Shown one piece after another: positions 52,248 to 62,997 of a DNA stretch of 64,000 nt; the stretch's first letter is position 1, and the number at the start of each line of letters is the position of its first letter. The position numbers were made by a program, and so were the translations under genes. Below the pieces are notes generated by a model, which was not told the DNA's origin, searched no databases, and worked only from the letters and a program-made list of their open reading frames with translations. The stretch is from Glandiceps talaboti (Eukaryota; Hemichordata; Enteropneusta; Spengelidae), in assembly GCF_964340395.1 (NCBI RefSeq), contig NC_135555.1, positions 10,813,931-10,877,930 of the forward strand. Reading direction: 5' to 3'.

Positions 52248-53254
52248 CAACTGGGTTGTCGTTAGAGGGCGCTTGAACTTTCGTTTGCCTTATATGCCTT
52301 TGCACACCGTACCAACAAGGACAAGACACCATGGCAGTGGGGAGTGGTGGGATGTGGCATCGGTAGCAACGGTGGGATGTCAAACTCACAAAGTAATGCA
52401 AAGTCAGATAACACAATCATATGAGTCAAAGTAAAATTGTACTTTCCCCTAACTACATTTTTGTTAAATGTGGCCCTCTCTGAGTTCGGATTTGTGAAAC
52501 GTTGCCCCTCCGGCCCCTAAGTTTCCCAGCCCCTCTTATAATTAGTGAAGGCTCCCTAACTGATTAAATTTGATGAACCCAGACTGTTGCTTATCTGTAC
52601 AATGTAGTCACCTTTACCAAACACACCCCGATGAAATTCTAAACAAATTTAGGGTTTTCTGCTGACAAGTCTCTATCAATATTTACACCTTTCCTATACG
52701 AAGACGAGTTCAGGTTTGAGAGCGCCCCCATGCTGTAAGGTTGTTCATAAGTCACATGATCCAAAAGTCTTGCACACTGTACTGAGGCTGGAGTCCAATA
52801 CATTTACAATTACGTACAGGTTCCGGAATACAGGTAGGTAGAAGTGAGTGAATATCCCCGTATCATGCTCATTTTAAATGAAATAATAATCGACATGAAA
52901 TTTAAAAAAAAATGCAATATCAGAGTGAATGTGAAAAAGTACGTATTGTAAAGTTAAAAGCGTTTTTGTTTGTCTTCGCCCTGTCCTATGTGTCGACGTG
53001 TTTGTGTTTCTGAGGCATAGCAAGGGCATACCAGGGCATGACCCCGTGTACCAGGTAGCGTTGCATGAATAAGCACCTTTCTCAGTAGGTACAGTAAGTC
53101 ACATCGTATTGACATTATCACAAGAATCCTATTTTTTAGAGTAGCTAACTGAATATTTACATATTGGCCAAAGTAATATATGTGATGTATCATGCTGTAA
53201 GTATATGAAACAGTCCTACACCCGAGTTAAATTGTAACCCATGGACTATCTGAT

Positions 53255-53476
53255 ATTTTAGCATCCACCCAAGTTGATTGACACTGCAATTGACCTTTCA
53301 GCAACCAGTAACAAAATAAGTGTGTAAGTAAACACAGGAAAATTTGGGCGTCTAAATCTCAAAGTTCCATTTTACCATACCCCCGAACTTTTCCTGTGTT
53401 GATGTACATGCTTATTTTGTTACTGATTACTGATAGGTCAATGGCAGTGTTAATCAACTTGGGTGGGTGCTAAAAT
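53255..53476. mobile_element. Hairpin MITE-like element in unit A
   Basis: Long terminal inverted repeats of ~95 bp, ATTTTAGCATCCACCCAAGT at one end and ACTTGGGTGGGTGCTAAAAT at the other, around a ~30-bp centre. Also present in unit C. Confidence -1.
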
Positions 53477-54449
53477 AAAATTTAACTCCTCCCCACCCTC
53501 GATAAACTGTTTGATATACTTTTAAAAACCTGTAGATCTCGATATACAATCTGTAACTTGACCCAATTTTCAGCAACAGTAACTGTACGTGAGAAACATA
53601 CATAAAACACAGACAAACACACTACGTATGTGCAAAAACAGAGTCACCACGTCCTGAAAGATTAAAGAGGGGGGCGTGTGTATAGGACTGAGGCATCATG
53701 TGAATATTTGTAAACTTGAAAAATTGTATCTTAATAACATGGGAGACAGGAGCAATACTAGTACGCACGAAGATTTACACATGTTTTTGACTGTTTTCGT
53801 TTTCAATGAATATTGCAATACATTTGAGTGTATTTTACTCCCAATAATTGTCTTTTGCTATTTCCGGTTGGGGTACACGACTCGTAAAGTGTTGTAATTA
53901 ATTACTTTGCTACGCATCTATCTCTTTTGTAACCCTTGTCGTCTATCTTATGGAAGAAGGTCAGAAGGGTCCTACATAAAAATAAAACATGTGTAATCCC
54001 ATATTTTCCTTTCAATCATTGTGATTTTGTTACCTGGTAAACCTGGGAGGGGGGGGGGAATACTCGGATACGTTTTAGACAAGGATGTGCAGCCCAGGTT
54101 CTAAACATTGACCCATTTCTGAGGACATTTTTTTCTGTGGGCATGGGTGAGGGGCGAAATGCTAGACACATGCTAGACACTCGTCGGACGCGATTTTTGT
54201 TTACTTTTTGAAAGCGGTTGTACCTTTTATCCAGGAAATTGAGAAAATTCTTAAGCATGGAATATGTATACTTACCTATTGAACCCGTGAGTATGGAATA
54301 TTCAGATGAAAAGTTGACCCATGTACTCGAAAAGTGACCCATTCGGGTGGCACTTACCAGTGTACCTTTCTATAACCGTGAGGATATGAATATAAAAACA
54401 CTTTATGCTGATTGATATATTATAATGTTAAAAACACTTTATTTTTTTC

Positions 54450-54451
54450 AG
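54450..54451 (+). other. Putative 3' splice site before sulfotransferase-like copy 1
   Basis: ATTTTTTTCAG|ATAAA, 99 nt before the start codon and conserved at 59237 and 62886. It suggests an upstream 5' non-coding exon whose position I cannot see. Confidence -1.
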
Positions 54452-54550
54452 ATAAAAACATCATTGAAACATCATACCTCTTTATCTTCCTGACTGAGGA
54501 CATCAATTAATCCTACACAACCACATTATTGTACACAGTCGGTCGACCAA

Positions 54551-55390
54551 ATGATCGACACCTCAGCCATGACCACTGAAGATGTGTTGCCTACAACGAG
54601 GGTAATTTTATGGTCGCATGCAAGAGCAAGATCAACGGCTTTTGAGTTAGCAATTGCATCTGATGAAAGTATCAAGATCTTCCATGAAGAGTTTGTCACA
54701 GCGCATTACCATGGAGAGGAACGACAGAGTGACATGTTGATAAAGAATTCTGAAATGGGCCAGGTTTTGAAGGACTACAAGTACGGAGATGTCAGAACAC
54801 GCCTCGAAAAGTCATATTCTGGAAAGACAGCGGTGTTTGTTAAGGATGCAGCTAGAGCACTAGGAGGCAGGGATCATTACAAGTATATTCCAAGAGGTTA
54901 TATTAACACGTTTCTTGTCCGAAATCCCCGTGCTGCTATCCTGTCAACTTACAGATCAGCAAAAGCATTACAAGCTGACACAGATAAAGATACTTGGATT
55001 GACCTCATCAAAGGTGCTGGGAGCTTGAAACCCATTTATCAGCTTTACAAGTACATTACAGAGGAATGCCAACAACAACCTATCATTATAGATTCAGAAG
55101 ATCTGGCCAATTCACCAAAGGAAACACTGCAGAAATACTGCCAGGCGACCGGGATCACATTCAAGGAATCCTTCCTTAACTGGAAACCAAGGAATTTCGG
55201 ACATTTCCCTGAACATCAAAGGGAAGACACTAAGATCATGGCAGCTTTTCATGAAAACGCAGTACATAGTTCATGCTTTCAACCTTCATCGGATCAACAC
55301 ATCGACCTGTCAGAATTACCTGAGGAGCTGCAAAAATGGAGTGAAACAAATGTGCCTCTTTATGAGGAAATGATTCGTCAAAAACTATAA
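54551..55390 (+). CDS. P-loop sulfotransferase-like protein, tandem copy 1
   Basis: 279 residues in one exon, complete, from an ATG (MIDTSAMTTEDVLP) shared in position by all three copies. Residues 18-29 (VILWSHARARST) fit the 5'-phosphosulfate (PAPS) loop with the R.RST signature. Residues 121-134 (FLVRNPRAAILSTY) fit the 3'-phosphate-binding RNPR...S motif of sulfotransferases. No signal peptide or membrane segment is visible, so a soluble cytosolic protein is expected. Known: relatives are expanded in several invertebrates and are often annotated only as sulfotransferase-domain or aminotransferase-like proteins; the substrate is unknown. The CDS is the most diverged of the three. Its 3' flank is interrupted 293 bp past the stop by a LINE fragment, which separates it from the AATAAA conserved behind copy 2. 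Confidence -1.
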   Translation: MIDTSAMTTEDVLPTTRVILWSHARARSTAFELAIASDESIKIFHEEFVTAHYHGEERQSDMLIKNSEMGQVLKDYKYGDVRTRLEKSYSGKTAVFVKDAARALGGRDHYKYIPRGYINTFLVRNPRAAILSTYRSAKALQADTDKDTWIDLIKGAGSLKPIYQLYKYITEECQQQPIIIDSEDLANSPKETLQKYCQATGITFKESFLNWKPRNFGHFPEHQREDTKIMAAFHENAVHSSCFQPSSDQHIDLSELPEELQKWSETNVPLYEEMIRQKL

Positions 55391-55683
55391 AAAAAAAATA
55401 ACGTTGAATTTGAGCCTGTTGAATAAGTCACCGAACGTGTAGAAAGTTCCACGTATAGCTCAGCTTTTCTCAGATTCATTTTTAACTGTTGATTGAAGAA
55501 ACAAGGAAAGGCTGTTTCAAAACTGTCAACAGCACATATATGATCTTATGCTCCGTTTACCATATCACTGTATTTTGTATTTGGTGCATATCTTGAGACA
55601 AAGTCGACCATTGAAATCAAGTGTGAGTTGTCTATATCGAAACTAACTTAAACAAAATCATTTCTAACTACTGATTAATATTT

Positions 55684-56639
55684 TAATCTGAAAGGATTAT
55701 GGGTCTCCTAAATTTGGTCCATTTTTTGAGCTTATGCGTAAGTCTAGAGCACAGTTCAAGAGGCAATTTGCACTATGTGAAAAGGCGGAAAAAGAAATGC
55801 GAGCAAACGCCTTAGCCGAAAAGTTAAAGAGTGACCCCCAAAGGCTTAATACTGGAAAGAGATAGCTAAGCGTAACGGTAAAACACCAGCTCCATCATCT
55901 GCGGGTGGTCATTCTGGTGATGCTGAGGTGGTAAATATGTGGAAAAGCCATTATGAGACTAGTCTGACAAAAACTGGTATAGATTTTACACCTATTATTT
56001 CTGATATTAAACTCTGCGATGACATGTTTGTGCATCAAGAAGAAATTAGTGACCTAATTAAGAACCTTAAAACAGGTGCATCATCGGGTATTGATGGCAT
56101 TACACCCGAGCATCTGAAGTACGCCCCTTCCAGAGTCTGTGTTCTTTTGTCCCTTTGTTTCTCGGTTATTTTAATTCATGGTGTTGTTCCTAAACAATTA
56201 ATGACTACGGTTTTAGTTTCAATTCCAAAAAGTCCAGGTGGAGATATTTGTGACAAATCTAATTATCGCCCTGTTGCTGTTGCATCAACAGCCTCTAAAC
56301 TGCTTGAGAGAGTTTGGCTAAATCGCTGTTCACCAGTTCGGGTTTAAACCAGGGCATGGTACTGATATGTCAATCTTTGTTCTGAGAGAAATTTTAAATC
56401 ATTATAAACATCGTAATACTCCCGTTTTCATCACTTTCATGGATGCATCTAAAGCGTTTAATTATGTTCGTCATGATATTCTTTTCAATAAATTATTAGA
56501 CAGAGGGGCCAAACCTTACTTAATTAAGAATTTGGAGTAAGCGTCCATTTTTATGTATTTTGCCTGTTGTTTGTTTTGCTATGGATTATTTTCTATAATC
56601 TGAAATAAAGTGACAATACTACTAATAATAATAATATTT
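55684..56639 (+). mobile_element. Broken non-LTR retrotransposon (CR1/L2-like) fragment
   Basis: 956 bp inserted between TAATATTT copies (55676-55683 and 56632-56639). It is 5' truncated and carries part of the region before the reverse transcriptase (KAEKEMRANALAEKLKSDP), then the RT N-terminal part (ASSGIDGITPEHLK, DKSNYRPVAVAS, KLLERVW; 55928-56347) and a degenerate motif A (FMDASKAFNYVRHD). It has frameshifts near 55850 and 56335. It stops at NLE-stop, then jumps to a 3' UTR ending CTGAAATAAAG and an (AATA) tail, so most of the RT palm is deleted. Non-functional. Assignment to a CR1/L2-type clade is inference from the motif style. Confidence -1.
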
Positions 56640-56866
56640 GGCATAGGCTGAAATTTAATAAATGGTCTCTTCCTAACAGTGTCCATCTAAAGGTATACAA
56701 TGTAGTTCAAGACGCGTGAACAACACTTTTCCCAGCAAGAATGACCACACCTATGTATACATACATGTATGACACGGCCCATGACAAAGAAAACAACAGT
56801 GATGGGCAGAACAAGCATTCAAAGAATGATAATGGTGGATACACTTTATGTCAAATTATGATAACA

Positions 56867-56874
56867 TGACGTCA
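56867..56874. promoter_or_regulatory. Consensus CRE (TGACGTCA) in unit B
   Basis: Same position relative to the unit start as in units A and C. Confidence -1.
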
Positions 56875-57884
56875 CAACTGGGTTGTCGTTAGAGGGCGCT
56901 TGAACTTTCGTTTGCTTTTATTATCTAGCATGTACACCGTACCAACAAGGACAAGACACCATGGCAGTGGGGAGTGGTGGGATGTAGCATCGGTGGCCTG
57001 GGATGTCAAAATCACAAAATAATGCAAAGTCATATAAAAAATCATATGAGTCAAAGTAAAATGGTACTTTGCCCAATTACATTTTTTTCTGAAATGTGAT
57101 CCTCTCTGATCTGAGTTCGGATTTGTGAAATGTTGTCCCCCTCCCCTAATTTCCCAACCCCTCTTATAATTAGTCAATTGCAAGGTTCCCTAACTGAATA
57201 AGTTTGAAGAACCCCAACTCTTCCTTCGATGTACAATGTAGTCACCTTTACCAAACACACCTCGATGAAATTCCAAACACATTTAGGGGATTCTGCTGAC
57301 AAGTCTCTAGCAATATTTACACTTTTCCTATTAATCCTATTAAGACAAGTTCAGGTTTGAAAGCGCCCTCATGCTCTAAGGTTGTTCATAAGTCACATGA
57401 TCCATGGCCTTGCACATCGGATGGAGGCTGGAGTCCAATACAGGTTCCGGAATACAGGTACGTAGAAGCGAGTGTATATCTCAGTACCATGCTTACTTTA
57501 AATGAAATAATAATCCAAATGAAATAGAAATACAATATCAGAGTGGATGTGATAATGTACCTACGCAAAAAGCGTTTTTGTTTGACTTCGCTCTGTCCTA
57601 TATGCATGTTTATGTTTCTGAGGCATGACAAGGTCATGATCAGGGCATGTCCCCCATGTACTACGTAGCGTTGCATGAATAAGCATCTTTCACAGTAGGT
57701 AGAGTAAGTTACATCGTATTGACATTATCACAAGAATCCCAATTTTTTACAGTAGCTAACTGGATATTTACATATTGGCCAAAGTAATACGTGATGTATC
57801 ATATCATGCTGTAAGTATATGAAACAGTCCTACGCCCGAGTTAAATTGTAACCCATGAACTACAGTACAGTTTTCGTTTAAGAT

Positions 57885-58085
57885 GTCGCATTTTTCGCGT
57901 TCGCTTCGCTTCGCCTTCGCAATCGCAGCGCCTCATTATTGCTTCAATCAATTCGCTTCGTAACTTGGAATCACTTCATGACGGCTTTCGCATCGCAGTC
58001 ATTTCGCTTCGCGCGTTCGCTTCTTGTTCGCATTGCATCAAAAAACAATGAAGGTCGCTTCACGTCAAACAACAATGAAGGTGAA
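57885..58085. repeat. TTCGC-rich cryptic repeat
   Basis: About a dozen TTCGC/TTCGCTTCGC motifs in ~150 bp, CpG-rich, followed by two AACAATGAAGGT copies. Unique to unit B in this window. Confidence -1.
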
Positions 58086-58402
58086 TCGATACAGTGAAAG
58101 GTGTGGCAGTATTTGCATATCTGTTTTCAGATAAATACGTTCAATGTATCCAAAGTCGCATCTCGCTTGATGCCGTTCTGATCGTGGTATAGCTAAAATT
58201 TGATCACCCCCTCTCATGATTAGTAATCAGAATCGAAACTTTCAGTGTGCTACAAATTTATGCTTTCAGTACAGGTGTCAACTAATAAACATCACCACCA
58301 TCTATATCCACAGAGTTTGTTGTTCCACGTTTAATTTCGCCGCCATATAACACTTCATTAATAAAAGTAATCGGCGGTAATTAATAATGTCTAACATTTA
58401 TG

Positions 58403-58473
<71 letters not shown>

Positions 58474-58500
58474 TGTGTGTGTGTGTGGGTGTGTGTGTGT
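58403..58500. repeat. (GT)n microsatellite
   Basis: About 98 bp of GT with two interruptions, inside the unit-B-specific segment. Confidence -1.
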
Positions 58501-59236
58501 AGCAGTGTTGAACTGATAAGAATGTCGGATTTGCAGATGTGTGTGGAAATTACACATTATGGCAGAGATTTTGCGAATATACATGTTTATTGTAACATAC
58601 CGTATACCGTATGTATTGTTAACGGTATGAAAGTTTGATAAAAGAATGATATAATCCCTGCAAAGTTTAAACGTGTCTGGGTGTTGGAAAACATGTTTGT
58701 CTTCGTATATGTACGTGTGGTGACAAGAATGTCGGTATGCTTTAAGCCATGAACTTGAAACGTGGTTAGAAATAAGAACATCTTTGAATGATAATGACAT
58801 TACCTACCGGGTGGGGGGGGGGGGGGGGCATACTCCGATAAAGTTTAGACAAGGATGTTGCGGCCCAGATTCTATACACTGACCAAATTCTAAGGACTGC
58901 GAAATGATGAAATTTGGGACAAAATATGTGTGTACATTAAACATCGGATGCGATTTCGTTTTACCTTTTGAAGGCGATTTTACCTTTCACTTGGGAAATT
59001 GAGAGAATTCTTATGCATGGAATATGTACGCGTATTTATCGACGCCATGATTTTGAAAGTTTCTGATTAAAAGTCGACCCATGTACCCTTTTCTTGAAAA
59101 GTGACCCATTCGGGCAACACTTACCAGTGTGCCTTTCTTTAACCGTGAGGAATTTCTGACATGATAGGAATATGATGAATATGAAAAACACTTTATTCTG
59201 ATTGATATATGGTAATGAAACGCACTTTATTTTTAC

Positions 59237-59238
59237 AG
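59237..59238 (+). other. Putative 3' splice site before sulfotransferase-like copy 2
   Basis: TTTATTTTTACAG|ATAAA, 113 nt before the ATG; equivalent sites precede copies 1 and 3. Confidence -1.
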
Positions 59239-59351
59239 ATAAACATCATCACATTTAATGTTGATTGCAACACCATATCACTTTATCTTCCTGGCTGAGG
59301 ACATCAATTAATCCTACAAAACCACATTATTGTACACAGTCGGTCGACAAA

Positions 59352-60191
59352 ATGACCAACCTTTCAGCCATGACCCCTGAAGATGTGTTGCCTACAACGA
59401 GGGTAATTCTGTGGTACCATGCAAGGTCAAGATCAACGGTTTTTGAGCTGGCAATTGCATCTGATGAAAGTATCAAGATCTTCCATGAAGAGTTTGTCAC
59501 AGCATATTACCATGGAGAGGAACGACAGAGTGACATGTTGATAAAGAATTCTGAAATGGGCCAGGTTTTGAAGGACTACAAGTACGGAGATGTCAGAACA
59601 CGCCTCGAAAAGTCATATCCAGGAAAGACAGTGGTGTTTGTTAAGGATGCGGCCAGAGAACTAGGAGGCAGGGATCATTACAAGTATATTCCAAGAGGTT
59701 ATATTAACACGTTTATTGTCCGAAATCCACGTGCTGCTATCCTGTCAAATTATAGATCAGTAAAAGCATTACATGCTGACATAGATAAAGAAACTTGGAT
59801 TAACTTGACCAAAGACAATGGTAGCTTGATACCCATTTATCAGCTTTACAAGTACGTGACCGAAGATCGCCGCCAACGACCCGTCATTATAGATTCAGAA
59901 GATTTGGCCAATTCACCCAAGGAAACACTGCAGAAATACTGCCAGGCGACCGGTATCACATTCAAGGAATCCTTCCTCAACTGGACGCCAGGGAACTTGG
60001 AAAATTTCCCTGAACCACAAAGGGAAAACCCAAAACTCATGGCAGCTTATCACGAAAACGCAGTGCGCAGTTCATGTTTTCAACCTTCATCGGATCAACA
60101 CATCGACCTGTCAGAATTACCCGAAGAGTTGCAAAAATGGAGTGAAACAAATATGCCTCTTTATGAGGAAATGATTCGTCAAAAACTATGA
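59352..60191 (+). CDS. P-loop sulfotransferase-like protein, tandem copy 2
   Basis: 279 residues, intact. The open frame extends 29 codons further to a TTG at 59265, but the ATG at 59352 matches copy 1 and follows the conserved acceptor by ~110 nt, so I chose it. It has the same two cofactor motifs: VILWYHARSRST (18-29) and FIVRNPRAAILSNY (121-134, Arg124 and Ser132). It differs from copy 3 at 17 residues, none in the two motifs except Ala129 (Ser in copy 3). Stop TGA; the first 3' UTR bases differ from copies 1 and 3. AATAAA at 60504 is a possible poly(A) signal. Confidence -1.
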   Translation: MTNLSAMTPEDVLPTTRVILWYHARSRSTVFELAIASDESIKIFHEEFVTAYYHGEERQSDMLIKNSEMGQVLKDYKYGDVRTRLEKSYPGKTVVFVKDAARELGGRDHYKYIPRGYINTFIVRNPRAAILSNYRSVKALHADIDKETWINLTKDNGSLIPIYQLYKYVTEDRRQRPVIIDSEDLANSPKETLQKYCQATGITFKESFLNWTPGNLENFPEPQRENPKLMAAYHENAVRSSCFQPSSDQHIDLSELPEELQKWSETNMPLYEEMIRQKL

Positions 60192-60503
60192 AAAAAATTT
60201 AATTGGTTTTTAGCCTGTTGAATAAGTCACTGAACGTGTTGAAAGTTCCACGTACAGCTCAGTTTTTCTCTGATTAATTTTTTAAAATGTTAATTGAAGG
60301 AAAAATGTTGAACACGCAAAGGCTGTTTCAAAACTGTCAACAGCACATATACGATCTTATGCTCCGTTTACCATCACTGTATTTTGTATTTGGTGCATAT
60401 CTTGAGACAAAGTCGACCATTGAAATCAAGTGTGAGTTGTCTATATCGAAACTAACAAAATAATTCCTAACAACTGATTAATATTTGGTATAGGCTGAAA
60501 TTT

Positions 60504-60509
60504 AATAAA
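60504..60509 (+). terminator. Poly(A) signal candidate of sulfotransferase-like copy 2
   Basis: AATAAA 313 nt past the stop. The homologous AATAAA for copy 1 is at 56657, displaced by the LINE insertion to ~1.27 kb past its stop. Confidence -1.
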
Positions 60510-60703
60510 TGGTCTCTTACTAACAGTGTCTATCTAAAGGTATACAAGATGCGTGAACAATACTTTTCCCAGCAAGAATGACCACACCTATGTATACATA
60601 CATGTATGGCACGGCCCATGACAAAGAAAACAACAGTGATGGGCAGATCAAGCATTTAAAGAATGATAATGGTGGATACACTTTATGTCAAATTATGATA
60701 ACA

Positions 60704-60711
60704 TGACGTCA
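60704..60711. promoter_or_regulatory. Consensus CRE (TGACGTCA) in unit C
   Basis: Same position relative to the unit start as in units A and B. Confidence -1.
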
Positions 60712-61629
60712 CAACTGGTTTGTTGTTAGAGGGCGCTTGAACTTTCGTTTGCCTTATATGCCTTTGCACACCGCACTAACAAGGATAAGACGCCATGACA
60801 GTGGGGAGTGGTGGTGTGTGGCAACGGCGGGATGTCAAAATCACAAAATAATGCAAAGTCAGATAATACAATCATATGAGTCAAAGTAAATTGGCCCTTT
60901 CCCCAATTACATTTTTTCTGAAATGTGATCGTCTCCGAGTTCGGATTTGTGAAATGTTGTCCCCCTCCTCTAATTTCCCAGCCCCTCTTATAATTAATTA
61001 AGGTTCCTTAACTGAATAAGTTTGAAGAACTCCAACTCTTCCTTAGATGTACAGTGTAGTCACCTTTACCATACACACCCCGATGAAATTCTAAACATAT
61101 TTAGGGGTTTCTGCTGACAAGTCTCTAGCAATATTTACACTTTTCCTATTAAGACAAGTTCAGGTTTGAAAGCGCCCTCACGCTGTAAGGTTGTTCATAA
61201 CTCACATGATCAATGGCCTTGTACATTGTATTGAGGCTTTAAGTCCAATACAGGTTCCAGAATACAGGTACGTAGAAGCGAGTGTATATCCCAGTATCAT
61301 GCTTACTTTAAATGAAATAATAATCCAAATGAAATAGAAATACAATATAAGAGTGGATGTGATAATGTACGTATCGTAAAAAGCGTTTTTGTTTACTTCA
61401 GCCTGTCCTATATATATGTCGACATGTTTATGTTTCTGAGGCATAACAAGGTCATGAGCAGGGGTATTGCATAACGTTGCATGAATAAGCACATTTCACA
61501 GTAGGGGCAGTAAGTCACATCGTATTGACATTATCATTTTTTACTGTAGCTAACTGGATATTTACATATGCTGTAAGTATATGAATCAGTCTACGCCCGA
61601 GTTAAATTGTAAACCATGGACTATTTGAT

Positions 61630-61831
61630 ATTTTAGCATCCACCCAAGTTGATTAACACTGCAACTGACTTATCGGTAAAAGTCTGTAAGTCAACACAGG
61701 AAAATTTGGGGGTCTAAATCTCAAAGTTCCATCCCCGAACTTTTCCTGTGTTGACGTACGTACAGGATTATTTCGTTACTGATTACAGATAGGTCAATGG
61801 CAGTGTCAATCAACTTTGTGGATGTTAAAAT
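61630..61831. mobile_element. Hairpin MITE-like element in unit C
   Basis: Same element and position as in unit A, with small deletions in the left arm and centre. Confidence -1.
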
Positions 61832-62885
61832 AAAATTTAACTCGTCCCCCACCCGCGATAAAGTTTAACTCCTCGACTGTTTGATATACTTTAAAAGACC
61901 CTTTTATCTCGATATACAATCTCTAACTTGACCCAATGTTCAGCAACAGTCAATGTATATGAAAATATACATGACACACAGACAAACAGACAACACTTAC
62001 GTGCCAAAACAGAGTCACCACGTCCTGAAAGATTAAAGAGGGGGGGGGGGGTACAGAAAAAGGATGATCGATAATGAATACTGAGGCACCATTTGAATAC
62101 TTGTAAACTAAAAAATTGTTTCTTAACATGGGAGACAAGAGGAATATGTGCGAAGATTTACACGTTTTTGACTTTCAGTGAATATTACAATAATTGTTGA
62201 GTGTAATTTATTCTCAATAATTGTCTTTAGCTGTTATCAACTATTTTATCCGGTTGGGGTATACGACTCGTAAAGGGTTGTAATTAATTGCTTTGCTATG
62301 CATCCATTTCTTCAAATTGTAACTATTGCCGTCTATCTTGTTGAAGAAGGTCATGTGGATCCTAAATAAAAAAGTATTTGTAATCCCATATATTGCTTCT
62401 GCCCCTGTACATGTGGTCATAATATTAGTTTGACATATTGTTACCTGGTTAGCCCCCCTAACCCCCCTCCCGGGGGGCATACTCGGATAAATTCCAGACA
62501 AGGATGTTACGTCCCAGATTCTAAACACTGACCAATTTCTAAGGACTGCGAAATGATGAAATTTGGGACAAAATATGTGTGTACATTAAACATCGGATGC
62601 GATTTCGTTTTACCTTTTGAAGGCGATTTTACCTTTCACTTGGGAAATTGAGAGAATTCTTATGCATGGAATATGTACGCGTATTTATCGACCCCATGAT
62701 TTTGAAAGTTTCTGATTAAAAGTCAACCCATGTACCCTTTTCTTGAAAAGTGACCCATTCGGGCAACACTTACCAGTGTGCCTTTCTTTAACCGTGAGGA
62801 ATTTCTGACATGATAGGAATATGATGAATATGAAAAACACTTTATTCTGATTGATATATGGTAATGAAACGCACTTTATTTTTTC

Positions 62886-62887
62886 AG
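62886..62887 (+). other. Putative 3' splice site before sulfotransferase-like copy 3
   Basis: TTTATTTTTTCAG|ATAAA, 110 nt before the ATG; equivalent sites precede copies 1 and 2. Confidence -1.
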
Positions 62888-62997
62888 ATAAACATCATCA
62901 CATTTGTTGATTGCAACACCATATCACTTTATCTTCCTGGCTGAGGACATCAATTAATCCTACAAAACCACATTATTGTACACAGTCGGTCGACAAA

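Larger units (their letters stand above)
52197..56823 (+). repeat. Tandem duplication unit A
   Basis: Begins at GAATGATAATGGTGG, the sequence that also starts units B and C. It carries sulfotransferase-like copy 1 and, as extra insertions, a hairpin element and a LINE fragment. Confidence -1.
56824..60660 (+). repeat. Tandem duplication unit B
   Basis: Same order of blocks as unit A and carries sulfotransferase-like copy 2. About 930 bp (57867-58797) is not shared with A or C at this position. Confidence -1.

Noticed and set aside
59265-59351. 29-residue N-terminal extension of sulfotransferase-like copies 2 and 3
   Set aside because: It would need a TTG start directly after a stop codon, and copy 1 has no equivalent open frame; the ATG at 59352/62998 is shared by all copies.
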